This document shows positions 17,008-25,971 of a stretch of 64,000 nt of DNA, one piece after another. Below the pieces are notes generated by a model that was not told the origin of the DNA, made no database searches, and saw only the letters and a list, made by a program, of their open reading frames with translations. Made by a program: the position numbers and the translations under genes. The stretch spans positions 92,623 to 156,622 of the forward strand of contig NZ_BAAAPC010000017.1 in NCBI RefSeq assembly GCF_039530945.1, given 5' to 3'. This DNA is from Nocardiopsis_C rhodophaea (GTDB lineage: Bacteria > Actinomycetota > Actinomycetes > Streptosporangiales > Streptosporangiaceae). Position 1 is the first letter of the stretch; each line of letters starts with the position of its first letter.

Positions 17008-18384
17008 TCAGTCCGCCGAGCTCCGGACCAGGTGGGCGCGGCGGCCCCCGTACTCGGTGAAAAACTGCGCGGCGGCCTGCTGGACCGCCACGGCGTGGGT
17101 GGGGTAGGCGTGTGTGGTCTGGGCCAGGCGCCCGGTGAACATGCCGGTCTGGCGCGCCAGAGCGATCTCATGGATGAGTTCACCGGCGCGCTCGCCCACG
17201 ATGGTGGCGCCGAGCACGCGACCGCCGCCAAGGGTGCCGAGCCAGGGGCGCCGGGCCGCGATGATCTTGACGAATCCGTCGGTCCGCCCGGCCGCGATCG
17301 CGCGGTCGACCTCCGACATCGGAAGGTAGGCCATGCGCGCGTCGGAATCGGTGCGCGCGGCCTGCTCCTCGGTCGGGCCGACCTGGGCCACCTCGGGCGA
17401 TGTGAAGATCACGCGGGGGATCGAGGACGCCAAGAAGCGGCGCCGCCGCCCCTTCCGTAGCGCATTGTCGGTGGCGATGCGACCCATGAGATGCGCGGCA
17501 TGTGTGAAGAGGGACCGGCCGGTCACGTCGCCCGCGGCGTAGATGCCCGGCGGGGACGTGGTGGCCAGGTGGTCATCGGTCCGGATCGCGCCGTTCTCCT
17601 CGACCGCCACCCCCGCCGCGCGCAGCCCCAGGCCCGCTGTGACCGGGGCGCGGCCGACCGCCACCAGCACACGGTCGGTCGCGACCGGCTCCCCACCGTC
17701 GAACTCCAGCCGACAGCGCCCCTCCAGCTGACGCGCCCGCGCCGCCGAAACGCCGGTGCGCACGGTGATGCCCTCCGCCTTGAACCGGTCGGCGAGCACG
17801 CGCGACGCCTCGGCGTCCTCGCCGGGCAGTAGCCGCTCCTGCGCCTCGACGACGGTGACCTCGGCGCCGAACCGGGCGAAGGCCTGGGCGAGCTCGCAGC
17901 CGATGGCGCCGCCTCCCAGGACCGCGAGGCGGCGCGGCAGCGCGTCGAGCTCGAATACGGTGTCGGTGGTCAGGTAGTCCAGATCGTCCAGACCGCGGAT
18001 CGGAGGAATCCGCGGCTCGCTGCCGGTCGCGATCACCACCCGGTTGGCTGCCAGAACGCGCCCCTCGACCTCGGCCTCGCGGGGTGAGCGGAACACCGCA
18101 CGCCCGCGCAGTACCTCGATCCCCTCGCCCGCCAGCGCCGTCTCGTCCTCGGTCCCGGCGATTCGCGCCACCGCCTCGCGTACCCGCCGGATGCCCGTGG
18201 CGAAATCGTCGTCCCGCGCCGCCGCCTCGATCAGGGTCTTGGACGGGACGCACCCGGTGAACGTGCAGTCGCCTCCGGGCGGGCCGTCGGTGACCATCAG
18301 CGGCCGCGCACCACGCGCGACGGCCGTGCGGGCCGCCGCGAGCCCGGCGGACCCGCCGCCGATGACGAGCAGATCGTGCTTCAC
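17008..18384 (-). CDS. MerA-like FAD disulfide reductase
   Basis: A 458-residue flavoprotein with FAD motif VIGGGSAGLAAARTAVARG, redox-active GGDCTFTGCVPSK, NAD(P)H motif GGGAIGCELAQAFARFG and FAD motif IYAAGDVTGRS. It is annotated by eye as MerA-like because a CC-motif membrane protein precedes it, but the C-terminus (HLVRSSAD) lacks the vicinal cysteines that bind mercury in true MerA, and no heavy-metal-associated domain is present. The GTG start overlaps the upstream stop by GTGA, so it is co-translated with that membrane protein. Ribosome site is weak, consistent with coupling. Confidence 0.88.
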   Translation of the reverse strand: MKHDLLVIGGGSAGLAAARTAVARGARPLMVTDGPPGGDCTFTGCVPSKTLIEAAARDDDFATGIRRVREAVARIAGTEDETALAGEGIEVLRGRAVFRSPREAEVEGRVLAANRVVIATGSEPRIPPIRGLDDLDYLTTDTVFELDALPRRLAVLGGGAIGCELAQAFARFGAEVTVVEAQERLLPGEDAEASRVLADRFKAEGITVRTGVSAARARQLEGRCRLEFDGGEPVATDRVLVAVGRAPVTAGLGLRAAGVAVEENGAIRTDDHLATTSPPGIYAAGDVTGRSLFTHAAHLMGRIATDNALRKGRRRRFLASSIPRVIFTSPEVAQVGPTEEQAARTDSDARMAYLPMSEVDRAIAAGRTDGFVKIIAARRPWLGTLGGGRVLGATIVGERAGELIHEIALARQTGMFTGRLAQTTHAYPTHAVAVQQAAAQFFTEYGGRRAHLVRSSAD

Positions 18385-18854
18385 GCGAAAGTCCCCAACC
18401 AGGTCGTGAGCGCGTAGAGGCCACCGTAGGTCGCCACCGCCACACCCGCGACAGCGAGCAGCCGCCAGCGGACGCCGCGCACCCCCGTCACCGAGCACTG
18501 GCCGCGGCGGCGCAGCGATCGCCACACGAGCACCCCGATGACGGCGAGCCCGGCCAGCCGGAACCACCAGGCGTACCCGTCATAGAGGTCATTGGCCCAC
18601 ACGTAGGCGGTTCCGGCGCTCACGACCCCCAGCAGTGCGAGGACGGTGGGGCCGACGCAGCACAGGATCCCGACCAGACCCCCGGCGACGCCGATGCGGC
18701 CCACGGGCAGCTTCCCGTTCGGGGACGCGCTCTTATGGCGGGGGACGGAGACGAAGTCGCGGTTGGGACGGGTGAGGTGCACCTGGTGCTCCGGACGGTG
18801 TCGTGGCCGTCGGGCCGGGGAGGAACGCTGTCGTACGCGGGAGGTTTCAAGCAT
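18381..18854 (-). CDS. Small membrane protein with CC motif, MerT/MerC-like
   Basis: A 157-residue protein with a hydrophilic N-terminal 50 residues and three to four helices. The first helix contains GILCCVGPTVLALLG, a vicinal Cys pair within the membrane like that of mercury importers MerT/MerC. The ATG at 18854 lies inside the end of the DUF427 gene (eight-base overlap) directly behind GGGAGG, and its stop overlaps the reductase start by four bases. Such packing shows one co-translated unit. Function as a metal or thiol transporter is inference. Confidence 0.78.
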   Translation of the reverse strand: MLETSRVRQRSSPARRPRHRPEHQVHLTRPNRDFVSVPRHKSASPNGKLPVGRIGVAGGLVGILCCVGPTVLALLGVVSAGTAYVWANDLYDGYAWWFRLAGLAVIGVLVWRSLRRRGQCSVTGVRGVRWRLLAVAGVAVATYGGLYALTTWLGTFA

Positions 18855-19230
18855 GTCCTCCCAGCAGTGATCTCCACCAGCCGCGCTTCGGCGTGTTCGT
18901 GGCCGCGCCATCATCGGTCGAGGCCGCGACATCCGCGGGGGTCTCTACGCGTTCGATCCCGACTCCGGGCCAGAACGCGACATACCCCCTGATTTTGCGG
19001 GCCAGCGGGCTGGGGTTCGGGTAGTACCACGCGGCATCGTTGTAGGTCTGCCCGTCCACCGTGACGTCGTAGTAGCGAGCGACGCCCTTCCATGGGCACA
19101 GCGTGCGGGTCGAGGCGTCGGAGAAGTGCTCCCGGCGCAGGGCGTCGGGCGGGAAGTAGTGGTTCCCCTCGACGCTCACGGTGCGCTCGGCCTCGGCTAG
19201 CACGACACCGTTCCACACGGCGCGGATCAT
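18847..19230 (-). CDS. DUF427 domain protein
   Basis: A 127-residue protein of the DUF427 family with the conserved YFPPDALRREHF and TLCPWKGVARYYDV blocks followed by NDAAWYYP. The family has a small beta-barrel fold and no established function. ATG 19230 has GGGAGG nine bases upstream. It is the first gene of the three-gene operon with the CC-motif membrane protein and the MerA-like reductase. Its single conserved cysteine (TLCPW) might be relevant to thiol chemistry, but that is speculative. Confidence 0.9.
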   Translation of the reverse strand: MIRAVWNGVVLAEAERTVSVEGNHYFPPDALRREHFSDASTRTLCPWKGVARYYDVTVDGQTYNDAAWYYPNPSPLARKIRGYVAFWPGVGIERVETPADVAASTDDGAATNTPKRGWWRSLLGGHA

Positions 19231-19587
19231 CGGCGAGACCTCCCTTCTGTCGGATTTCTGGCGCTGGCCTCGGCCCGCTGCGGGGCAGCGGTCGTGCTCC
19301 GGCCTATATCCACCTGCCGCTTCAAGTACGCCTCGTTTTCCCCGTCCCATCGGAAAGAGTGTCAGCGATGCGACAGGGATCAGGTGTGCGGCAGGGGTCG
19401 CGGGATGCAATGGGTGATGTGGTCAGAGGCGCCTCCCGGAGCCCCGGGTCGCCGCCGGGCGCCTCGGAGCGCCGCGCCGTCATGTGACCGAGGGCACCGA
19501 CGGCGGGCGCGAGGCCCGGGGGCGCTGGCCGCATGACGCCGTCCGCAGGTCGCGGACGCGACTGTGTCTGTCGGGGAGGTGGATGCC
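19231..19587. other. Divergent promoter region, DUF427 operon and membrane protein
   Basis: No credible gene. It must hold the promoters of the DUF427 operon and of the plus-strand membrane protein. An inverted repeat with arms GAGGCGCC (19426-19433) and GGCGCCTC (19458-19465) can form a hairpin; role unknown. GGGGAGG at 19574-19580 is the ribosome site of the plus-strand gene. Confidence 0.5.
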
Positions 19588-20022
19588 ATGTCCACGATCG
19601 CTCACGCCCGTTCCCACGCGGTGACACACGCCTGGCGCGGTGTACTGGCCGGCTTGGTCGGAGGGATCGTCTTCGGGGTGCTCATGGCGATGATGGGGAT
19701 GCTGCCGATGGTCGCCATGCTCGTGGGCAGTCAGAACCCGGCGGTGGGCGGAGTCGTCCACCTGGTGATCTCGGCCGGAATCGGGTTGGTGTTCGGCGTC
19801 CTCGTCGGCGCCTTCGCCGACCGGATCTGGGCGCTGCTCGGGGCGGGCGTCGTCTACGGCATGGTCTGGTGGGTCCTGGGTGCCCTCGTGCTGATGCCGA
19901 CCATGCTCGGCATGCCCGTGTTCAACATCAACCAGACGGCCATGATGAGCCTCATGGGGCATGTGGTCTACGGGCTCGTCACCGCCGCCGCGCTGTACGG
20001 CCTGAGCCGGCGCGAGGTGTAG
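19588..20022 (+). CDS. Met-rich four-helix membrane protein (paralogue 2)
   Basis: A 144-residue membrane protein, equal in length to the one at 7765-8199 and identical at 97 positions by hand count. It keeps MAMMGMLPM, PTMLGMP and the FNINQTAMMSLMGHV block but has fewer methionines in the first loop, so the extra ones in paralogue 1 are not essential to the fold. ATG 19588 is chosen because GGGGAGG lies seven bases before it; a GTG at 19564 is in frame. It is followed three bases later by a thioredoxin-like gene. Confidence 0.82.
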   Translation: MSTIAHARSHAVTHAWRGVLAGLVGGIVFGVLMAMMGMLPMVAMLVGSQNPAVGGVVHLVISAGIGLVFGVLVGAFADRIWALLGAGVVYGMVWWVLGALVLMPTMLGMPVFNINQTAMMSLMGHVVYGLVTAAALYGLSRREV

Positions 20023-20025
20023 GGC

Positions 20026-20628
20026 GTGCGACCTGTACTGCGCGTCTTCGTCGCCCCCGGTTGCCCGGGGTGTGAGCGGGCGCTCGACCTGGTCGCGTGG
20101 GTGCGCAGGGTGCGCCCGGAGCAGCCGATCGAGGTCATCGACCTGGCGGACCCCGGGGCCCGGGTCCCCGCGTCGGTGATCGGCGCCCCGACCTTCCTGC
20201 TGGGGAATCGGATGCTCTCCCAAGGCAACCCCGCTTACCTGGAATTGCTGACCGAGCTGGACGAGCCTGACATGATCGGAGAAGCGGAACTGGACGACCC
20301 CCCGGTCACGGGGAAAGTGGAGATCAGGTGCAACTCTCGCACCACCGGGATCCGGCCCCGGAGGGGCACTGGTGCCTGTCGGAGGTCGCGGTCTTCCGCG
20401 ACCTCAGTCAGGGCGAGATGGAGGTCATCGGTTCCCAGGCCCCGGCGCACTCGGTGCGCGCGGGGCAGATCGTCCACTCCCCGGCGACGCGAGCGCAGAC
20501 CCTCTACATCGTCAAGCGCGGCCGGGTGCGGCTGTTCCGGGTCGCCGAGGACGGGCGCACCATCACCACCGCCATCGCCGGTCCCGGCACCATCTTCGGC
20601 GAGATGCGGGTACTGGGCCTGCGGATGA
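20026..20628 (+). CDS. Thioredoxin-like protein with long overlap into crp
   Basis: Residues 1-80 form a small thioredoxin/glutaredoxin-like domain: VFVAPGCPGCERALDLV (CxxC), VIDLADPG and the cis-Pro region IGAPTFLLGNRML. After about residue 95 the frame stays open for another 100 codons inside the start of the Crp gene, giving an Arg/Ser-rich tail that looks like out-of-frame translation, not a domain. Either the stop was lost or a sequence error hides it; the functional part is probably 20026 to about 20325. GTG start, three bases after the membrane protein stop. Confidence 0.65.
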   Translation: MRPVLRVFVAPGCPGCERALDLVAWVRRVRPEQPIEVIDLADPGARVPASVIGAPTFLLGNRMLSQGNPAYLELLTELDEPDMIGEAELDDPPVTGKVEIRCNSRTTGIRPRRGTGACRRSRSSATSVRARWRSSVPRPRRTRCARGRSSTPRRRERRPSTSSSAAGCGCSGSPRTGAPSPPPSPVPAPSSARCGYWACG

Positions 20629-21026
20629 ACGGCACCTGGGCCGAGGCGCTGGGTACCGGGATGCTGTGTTTGATGAGCGGCGCCGACGTGCGCCGGCTGC
20701 TGCTCTCCGACCCGCGCATTGCGACCCGCATCGTCGAGCAGCTCGGAGAGCGGCTGGCCGACTGCGAGCAGAGGCTGACGGACGTGATGAGCAAGAACGT
20801 CACCGAGCGGACCGCCGCGACCCTATGCAAGATCGCTGACCCCGCGGGCGACGGCCAACCGGCTCCCATCAAGCTCACCCACGAGCAGCTCGCCCGCCTC
20901 ACCGGCACTACCCGCGAGCGCACCACCAAGGCCCTCGGCGAGCTGGCCGATATGGGCCTGGTCCGGCTGCGCCGCGGCAGCGTGGTCGTCCTCGACCTGG
21001 ACGATCTGCGCCGACTGCAGCACTGA
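20328..21026 (+). CDS. Crp/Fnr-family regulator
   Basis: A 232-residue regulator. Residues 20-130 are the effector-binding beta-roll (LYIVKRGRVRLFRVAEDGRTI, GTIFGEMRVLG) and 165-230 the winged helix (KLTHEQLARLTGTTRERTTKAL, LVRLRRGSVVVLD). Cysteines are scattered (HWCLSE, MLCLMSG, DCEQ), not clustered as in Fnr. GTG 20328 is behind GGAG at 20318. It is likely co-transcribed with the membrane protein and thioredoxin-like gene, so it may report on redox or metal state and control this unit or the nearby catalase. Confidence 0.88.
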   Translation: MQLSHHRDPAPEGHWCLSEVAVFRDLSQGEMEVIGSQAPAHSVRAGQIVHSPATRAQTLYIVKRGRVRLFRVAEDGRTITTAIAGPGTIFGEMRVLGLRMNGTWAEALGTGMLCLMSGADVRRLLLSDPRIATRIVEQLGERLADCEQRLTDVMSKNVTERTAATLCKIADPAGDGQPAPIKLTHEQLARLTGTTRERTTKALGELADMGLVRLRRGSVVVLDLDDLRRLQH

Positions 21027-21046
21027 GGCGGGCGCCACGCACACCG

Positions 21047-21076
21047 CTCCCCGGGAGCCGATGACCCCCCGGGGAG
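21047..21076. terminator. Bidirectional terminator hairpin
   Basis: Perfect nine-base stem (CTCCCCGGG and CCCGGGGAG) with a 12-base loop, 20 bases after the crp stop and 36 bases beyond the catalase stop on the other strand. No T-run. Position fits a shared terminator. Confidence 0.65.
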
Positions 21077-21112
21077 TCGGCGCGGTGGATTCGGGTGGAT
21101 TCTCGTGCCCGG

Positions 21113-22597
21113 CTAAGCCGGCTGCTTGACCCGAACGGAGTCGGCGATGCGGTCACCGATCTTGGGGTCGATGTCGCGCCAGTAGTTGATCGCCCGGCTC
21201 AGCACGCCCTCGTCGGTGACCGTGGACATGTGTCCGGCCACGTTGGAGACCAGGCGGTCCCGGGCGGCGTCGTCCAGGACGTCGTTGATCAACATCCGTG
21301 CCTGGACGAAGTCGTCGTCCTCACGGTGGTCGGTGTAGGCCGCCCGTACCAGGTCACCCGCCTCCACCGTCCACCAGGCGTGCTCCGTGCCCTCCTGAAC
21401 GGCGGCGTCCGGCCCGCCGAACGAGTTGGGGTGGTAGACCGCCCCGGTGTTGGACGTGAAGAAGCGCATCGGCCCGTCCTTGGAGTACGAGCGCACCGGT
21501 ACCTCCGGCCGGTTCGGCGGCAACTGGTTGTAGTTGACGCCGATCCGGTAGCGGTGAGTGTCGGCGTAGGAGAACAGCCGCGACAGCAGCATCTTGTCTG
21601 GCGACGGGCCCACACCCGGCACCAGGTTGTTGGGTTCGAACGCCGCCTGCTCCACGTGGATGAAGAAGTCCTCCGGGATCCGGTTCAGGGTCATCCGGCC
21701 GACCTCGATCAGTGGGTAGTCGCCGTGGGGCCACACCTTGGTGAGGTCGAAGGGGTTGAACCGGTAGTTCTCCGCGTTCTCCAACGGCATGACCTGGACC
21801 TTCAGCGTCCACGACGGGTAGTCGCCGCGCTCGATGGCGTCGTATAGGTCGCGTCGGTGGCAGTCGGCGTCCGCCCCGGCCAGACGGTCGCCCTCCTCCT
21901 GGGTGAGGAAGTCGATGCCCTGGTCGGTGTGGATGTGGTATTTGATCCAGACCCGGCGCCCCTCCGCGTTGATCCACATGTAAGTGTGCGAGCCGTACCC
22001 GTTCATGTGGCGGTAGGAGCGCGGGATCCCGCGGTCGCCCATCAGCCAGGTGACCATGTGCGCCGACTCCGGCGACAGCGACCAGTAGTCCCACTGCATC
22101 GTGTGGTCGCGCAGCCCCGTCCGCGGGTTGCGCTTCTGCGACCGGATGAAGTCCTGGAACTTCTGCGGGTCACGCATGAAGAAGATGGGCGTGTTGTTGC
22201 CCACGAGGTCGTAGTTGCCCTGGCGCGTGTAGAACTTCAGGGCGAAGCCCCGCGGGTCGCGCCAGGTGTCCGGGCTACCCAGCTCTCCGGCGACGGTGGA
22301 GAAGCGGGCGAGCATCGGCGTCTCGCGCCCCGGCTGGAAGAGATCGGCGCAGGTGTACTGGCTGACGTCGTTGGTCACGCGGAAGACGCCGTAGGCTCCG
22401 GTCCCCTTCGCGTGCACGACGCGCTCGGGGACGCGTTCTCGGTTGAACTGCGCCATCTTCTCGATGAGGTACGCGTCGTGAAGAACGAGTGGCCCGTCGC
22501 GCCCGACGCTCAACGACTGCTCGTCGCTGGGTGCGGGGGCGCCCGCGTCAGTGGTGGTGATCGGGTTTCCGTGTTCGGGCACGCCGTAGGCGGGCAT
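21113..22597 (-). CDS. katA: Catalase, small-subunit monofunctional type
   Basis: A 494-residue haem catalase that converts hydrogen peroxide to water and oxygen in the cytoplasm. The active-site region around the distal histidine is ERVVHAKGTGAYG (about residue 60), the distal Asn region is GNNTPIFFMRD and the proximal haem-ligand Tyr is in RLFSYADTHRYRIGVN (about 340). The length fits the clade of about 480-500 residues. It is preceded on the minus strand by a 276-base gap that holds its promoter; no peroxide regulator gene is adjacent. Confidence 0.96.
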   Translation of the reverse strand: MPAYGVPEHGNPITTTDAGAPAPSDEQSLSVGRDGPLVLHDAYLIEKMAQFNRERVPERVVHAKGTGAYGVFRVTNDVSQYTCADLFQPGRETPMLARFSTVAGELGSPDTWRDPRGFALKFYTRQGNYDLVGNNTPIFFMRDPQKFQDFIRSQKRNPRTGLRDHTMQWDYWSLSPESAHMVTWLMGDRGIPRSYRHMNGYGSHTYMWINAEGRRVWIKYHIHTDQGIDFLTQEEGDRLAGADADCHRRDLYDAIERGDYPSWTLKVQVMPLENAENYRFNPFDLTKVWPHGDYPLIEVGRMTLNRIPEDFFIHVEQAAFEPNNLVPGVGPSPDKMLLSRLFSYADTHRYRIGVNYNQLPPNRPEVPVRSYSKDGPMRFFTSNTGAVYHPNSFGGPDAAVQEGTEHAWWTVEAGDLVRAAYTDHREDDDFVQARMLINDVLDDAARDRLVSNVAGHMSTVTDEGVLSRAINYWRDIDPKIGDRIADSVRVKQPA

Positions 22598-22873
22598 CTT
22601 GTGGACCTCCTATGGTCAGGCTGTCCGGTCGATCCAGCGGCCTCGCAGTGCCATGCAGGCCGCGCGCCCCGGCCGTCTGTGACGAAGGCCGCGTCGACGG
22701 TACAACCTCAATCTACTTTTCATCTCAGGACCCTCGGCTGCATCGTCCCCACCCACACGGCGCACTAATGCCAAGCGCGACCCAACCGCCCCTACGGAAG
22801 ATCAAAAGGAGACCCCTGGGATGCCGTCCCCCGGCCGCCCGCGTCGCGTTCCGGCGCGGGCGGTCATGCGGCG

Positions 22874-23671
22874 TCACTCCGGGGACGGGGTCAGCAGGAC
22901 GAACTCGGCCCCGAAGGGGTCGTGGGCCACGGACAGCCGGCCGACGCCTTCGGCGTCCTCCGGCCCCATGAACACCTGCCCGCCCCCGGCCCGGACCTGG
23001 GCTACGGCGGCATCGCAGTCGGCCACGGCCAGCACCGGGTGCCAGTAGGCGCGGCCTTCGGCCCCCGGTATCGCGGCGGTGTCTGTTTGCATGAGCCCGC
23101 CGTGCATCCGCTCGTCCCCGGCCCCAGCAGGGGTGAGGAGCGTGTAGGTCTGTGTGCTGTCACCCGGCGTGTCCATGTCCTGGAACCCCCAGCCGAAGAG
23201 GTCGGCGTAGAACTCCATGGCGCGCTGAGCGTCAGGGGTGTACAGCTCGGTCCAACACACGCTTCCCGCCGCGTCCGCGACCTCGAAGCCGGGGAAGGAG
23301 CCCGCCTGCCACACACCGAAGCGCCCGCCCTGCGGGTCGGAGATCTCCGCGGCGCGTCCGAGGTCCAGCACGTCCATGGGTTTCATGTGCACGGTGCCCC
23401 CGAGGCCCTCGGCCGTGCGGGCGGTGGCGTCGGCGTCGGAGCAGGTGAAGTAGACCGTCCAGACGGACCGCGCGTCCTCGGCCATGAGCGGGTCGACGCC
23501 GCCCACGGACTTGCCGTCCTTCTGGAACAGCACGTATCCGGCGGTGTCGGGCCCGGCGGACACGGCGTCCCAACCGATAACGCCGCGGTAGAAGGCGACC
23601 GTGGGGTCGACGTCGGGGGTGCTCAGCTTGATCCAGCAGGGCGAGCCGGGAATAAAGTCGGTGGTGATCAT
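22874..23671 (-). CDS. Two-domain VOC (glyoxalase-like) protein
   Basis: A 265-residue protein with two vicinal-oxygen-chelate halves: the first begins SPCWIKLSTPDVDPTVAFY, the second SVCWTELYTPDAQRAMEFY. This layout is common in actinobacterial glyoxalase-like proteins of unknown substrate, some of them antibiotic-binding or hydroxylase-related. GGGAGA precedes ATG 23671. It stands alone between catalase and the universal stress gene. Confidence 0.87.
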   Translation of the reverse strand: MITTDFIPGSPCWIKLSTPDVDPTVAFYRGVIGWDAVSAGPDTAGYVLFQKDGKSVGGVDPLMAEDARSVWTVYFTCSDADATARTAEGLGGTVHMKPMDVLDLGRAAEISDPQGGRFGVWQAGSFPGFEVADAAGSVCWTELYTPDAQRAMEFYADLFGWGFQDMDTPGDSTQTYTLLTPAGAGDERMHGGLMQTDTAAIPGAEGRAYWHPVLAVADCDAAVAQVRAGGGQVFMGPEDAEGVGRLSVAHDPFGAEFVLLTPSPE

Positions 23672-23887
23672 GGCGGTCTCCCTGGGTGCGCAGGTGTCCG
23701 AGAGTTTCGGCGGCGACATTCACCCTTCCACCCTCCGAGTGTGGCGCCGATCACCGGCATTCCTCCCTCCCGATGCGGCAAAGTCTCGCCCAACCGACAC
23801 AGGACCCCCACGCCGCACCCCAGCCAACCACCGGAGCTTCGAGCACTCCCGGCGCTCGGACGCCGGGCCGTGGGCGCGCCCCGGCGA

Positions 23888-24766
23888 TTACTGCTCACCG
23901 TGGGAGTCGGGCACGTGGACGATCATCGCCGGTGACGCCGCGTGGTGCAGGACCCCGTGCGCGACGGAGCCCAGGGCCAGCAGCGGAAAGCCGTGCCGTC
24001 CGCGCGCCCCGACGACGACCAGCTGGGCCGAAGCCGACGCGTGGCTGAGCGCGTGGGTGGCGTCGTCCCACTGGACTTCTGTCTCGACCTGTACGTCGGG
24101 GAACTCGTCGCGGAATTCCTTCAGGGTGTCGCGGGTGAGCCGCTCGCGATCGGCGCGCATGGATTCGAGGTCGTATCCGCCGAGGGTGACGACGGCCAGG
24201 ATGTCCGGCGGCACCCGCACGGCGTAGATCGCGCGCAGGAGCGCCGAGCGCAGGCGGGCTTCGGTGAAGGCCGCGCGCAATGCGGCCCGACCCAGGTCGG
24301 AGTCGTCGACACCGACGACGATCTGCGGGGTCGTGATGACCGGTCGCGCCTCGGGGCCGACGACCACCACCGGGGTGGTGGCATGCGCGGCCACCGCGTA
24401 GGCCACCGAACCGATCTTCATCCCGGGGAAGCCCCCGCGTCCCCGCAGGCCGACCACGATGAGGTCCGCCTCGCGGCCGGCGTGGACCAGGGTGGCGGCG
24501 GCCGGCTCCCGGTATCCGACGCTCGTTTCCACCCGCACATCGGGGTCCGTCTGCTGTACGCGCTCCTCGGCCTCGTACAGCACCCGCTGGGTGTGACCGT
24601 TCCAGCTCTCGACGTCGTGGACGAACATCTGTTCCAGCGCCGGCACCCATGCCGAGGACACCAGCCGCAGCCGGCTTCCCCGCAGTGCGGCTTCCTCGGT
24701 CGCCCAGTCGAGCGCGACGAGACTGGCTTCCGAACCGTCAACGCCGACGAGGATTGATGACGACAT
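23888..24766 (-). CDS. Tandem universal stress protein
   Basis: A 292-residue protein with two UspA domains. Each has the ATP-binding signature G-x2-G-x9-G-S: VGLRGRGGFPGMKIGS in the first half and VGARGRHGFPLLALGS in the second, and each opens with a VGVDGS/VGVDDS-type strand. Such tandem proteins in actinobacteria are usually induced by hypoxia, starvation or oxidative stress. GGGAGG lies before the ATG at 24766. Confidence 0.93.
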   Translation of the reverse strand: MSSSILVGVDGSEASLVALDWATEEAALRGSRLRLVSSAWVPALEQMFVHDVESWNGHTQRVLYEAEERVQQTDPDVRVETSVGYREPAAATLVHAGREADLIVVGLRGRGGFPGMKIGSVAYAVAAHATTPVVVVGPEARPVITTPQIVVGVDDSDLGRAALRAAFTEARLRSALLRAIYAVRVPPDILAVVTLGGYDLESMRADRERLTRDTLKEFRDEFPDVQVETEVQWDDATHALSHASASAQLVVVGARGRHGFPLLALGSVAHGVLHHAASPAMIVHVPDSHGEQ

Positions 24767-25022
24767 ATGGTTCGACCTCCCTGGTGAGACACCTTCCCTT
24801 CGCGGCATCCCCGCACCCGGTGGTCGGGCGCCCGGGGCCGGCCGGCCGCGGATACAGGGCCTTGGGCCCGGATCTGTCCCGCCGCCCCAGCGTCCTGTGC
24901 GCCTCCCCCAAGGAAGCCGCCAACCAAGCGGTCGTTAGACTGGCGTGCGTCCCCTGGAGACACGACCGTCGCGCACGAGGGCGGCGGCCCGTCGCAAGGA
25001 TGGGAAGGAGAGGTGGGCTCGC

Positions 25023-25931
25023 ATGCGGCCGACGGTCGCCCCTCCGGAGAGCATCACCTGGCGTATCCATCTCGACCGCGCCATGTGGGTGGCCGGGGTG
25101 CGCGCCCTGATGTTGCAGGCGCTGCACCCGGTGGCCATGCAGGGCGTGTGGCAGCGGTCGGACTTCACCGACGACCCCACCGGACGCCTGCTGCGCACCA
25201 CCCACTTCGTCGCGGTCACCACCTACGGCAGCCCGCCTGAGGCCGACGCGTTGGGAGAGCGGATCCGGCGCGTCCACGCCCGGCTGTCGTTCACCGATCC
25301 CCGTACCGGCCGCCGGCACCGGGTCGACGAACGCGACCTGCTGGTGTGGGTGCACTGCGCCGAGGTCGTCTCCTATCTGGAGGTCGTCACCCGCGCCGGT
25401 CTGCCCGTCGCCCCGGCCGAGGCCGACCGGTACATCGCCGAACAGGCGCACACCGCCACCTACGTCGGCCTGAGCCCCGACGAGGTTCCCGCGTCCCTGG
25501 CCGAGATGCGCCGCTACCTGGCGGAGGTCCGGCCGCGACTGCGGGTGACCCCGGAGGCGGTCCAGGCGGTGCGGTTCCTCCTGTGGCCGACGGTCCCGGA
25601 CCGCCTGAAGGCACTGGCCGCCCTCAAACCGCTGTGGTTCCCGATTGGCGCCATGGCGTACCACACCCTGCCCGACTGGGCGCGGCGGCAGTACCGCGTG
25701 CTGCCCGAACTCCCGGGCGGCCAGACCGCCACCACGGCCGGGCTGGCCGCCCTGCGCCGAACCCTGAACGCGACCCCCGACAGCCTGTACAACCGGATCT
25801 TCGACGAGGAGACGCTGCGCAGCGCCCTGGCCGCCCGGGAGCGCCTGGCAGCCGCCGGATACGACGTGCGCGACGGACTGGTCGGAGTGCGGAAACCGCG
25901 CCGTCGGCACGCGATGGCCCCCGCGTCATGA
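25023..25931 (+). CDS. MpaB/DUF2236-type oxygenase-like protein
   Basis: A 302-residue helical protein of the MpaB (rubber oxygenase Lcp-like, DUF2236) family. Typical parts are LMLQALHPVAMQGV near residue 35, TTHFVAVTTYG near 60 and VWVHCAEVVSYLEVVTR near 115; these contain the conserved histidines expected to bind haem. The substrate is not known for most members. AGGAGAGG precedes ATG 25023. It shares a 256-base divergent region with the universal stress gene. Confidence 0.87.
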   Translation: MRPTVAPPESITWRIHLDRAMWVAGVRALMLQALHPVAMQGVWQRSDFTDDPTGRLLRTTHFVAVTTYGSPPEADALGERIRRVHARLSFTDPRTGRRHRVDERDLLVWVHCAEVVSYLEVVTRAGLPVAPAEADRYIAEQAHTATYVGLSPDEVPASLAEMRRYLAEVRPRLRVTPEAVQAVRFLLWPTVPDRLKALAALKPLWFPIGAMAYHTLPDWARRQYRVLPELPGGQTATTAGLAALRRTLNATPDSLYNRIFDEETLRSALAARERLAAAGYDVRDGLVGVRKPRRRHAMAPAS

Positions 25932-25971
25932 GAATGAGGGGCGGTGGGAGGCGGGGGACTACTGTGGAGGG

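Noticed and set aside
17008..18384. Calling the reductase a true mercuric reductase
   Set aside because: The C-terminal vicinal cysteines and N-terminal metal-binding domain are absent, and no merR or merB gene is near.
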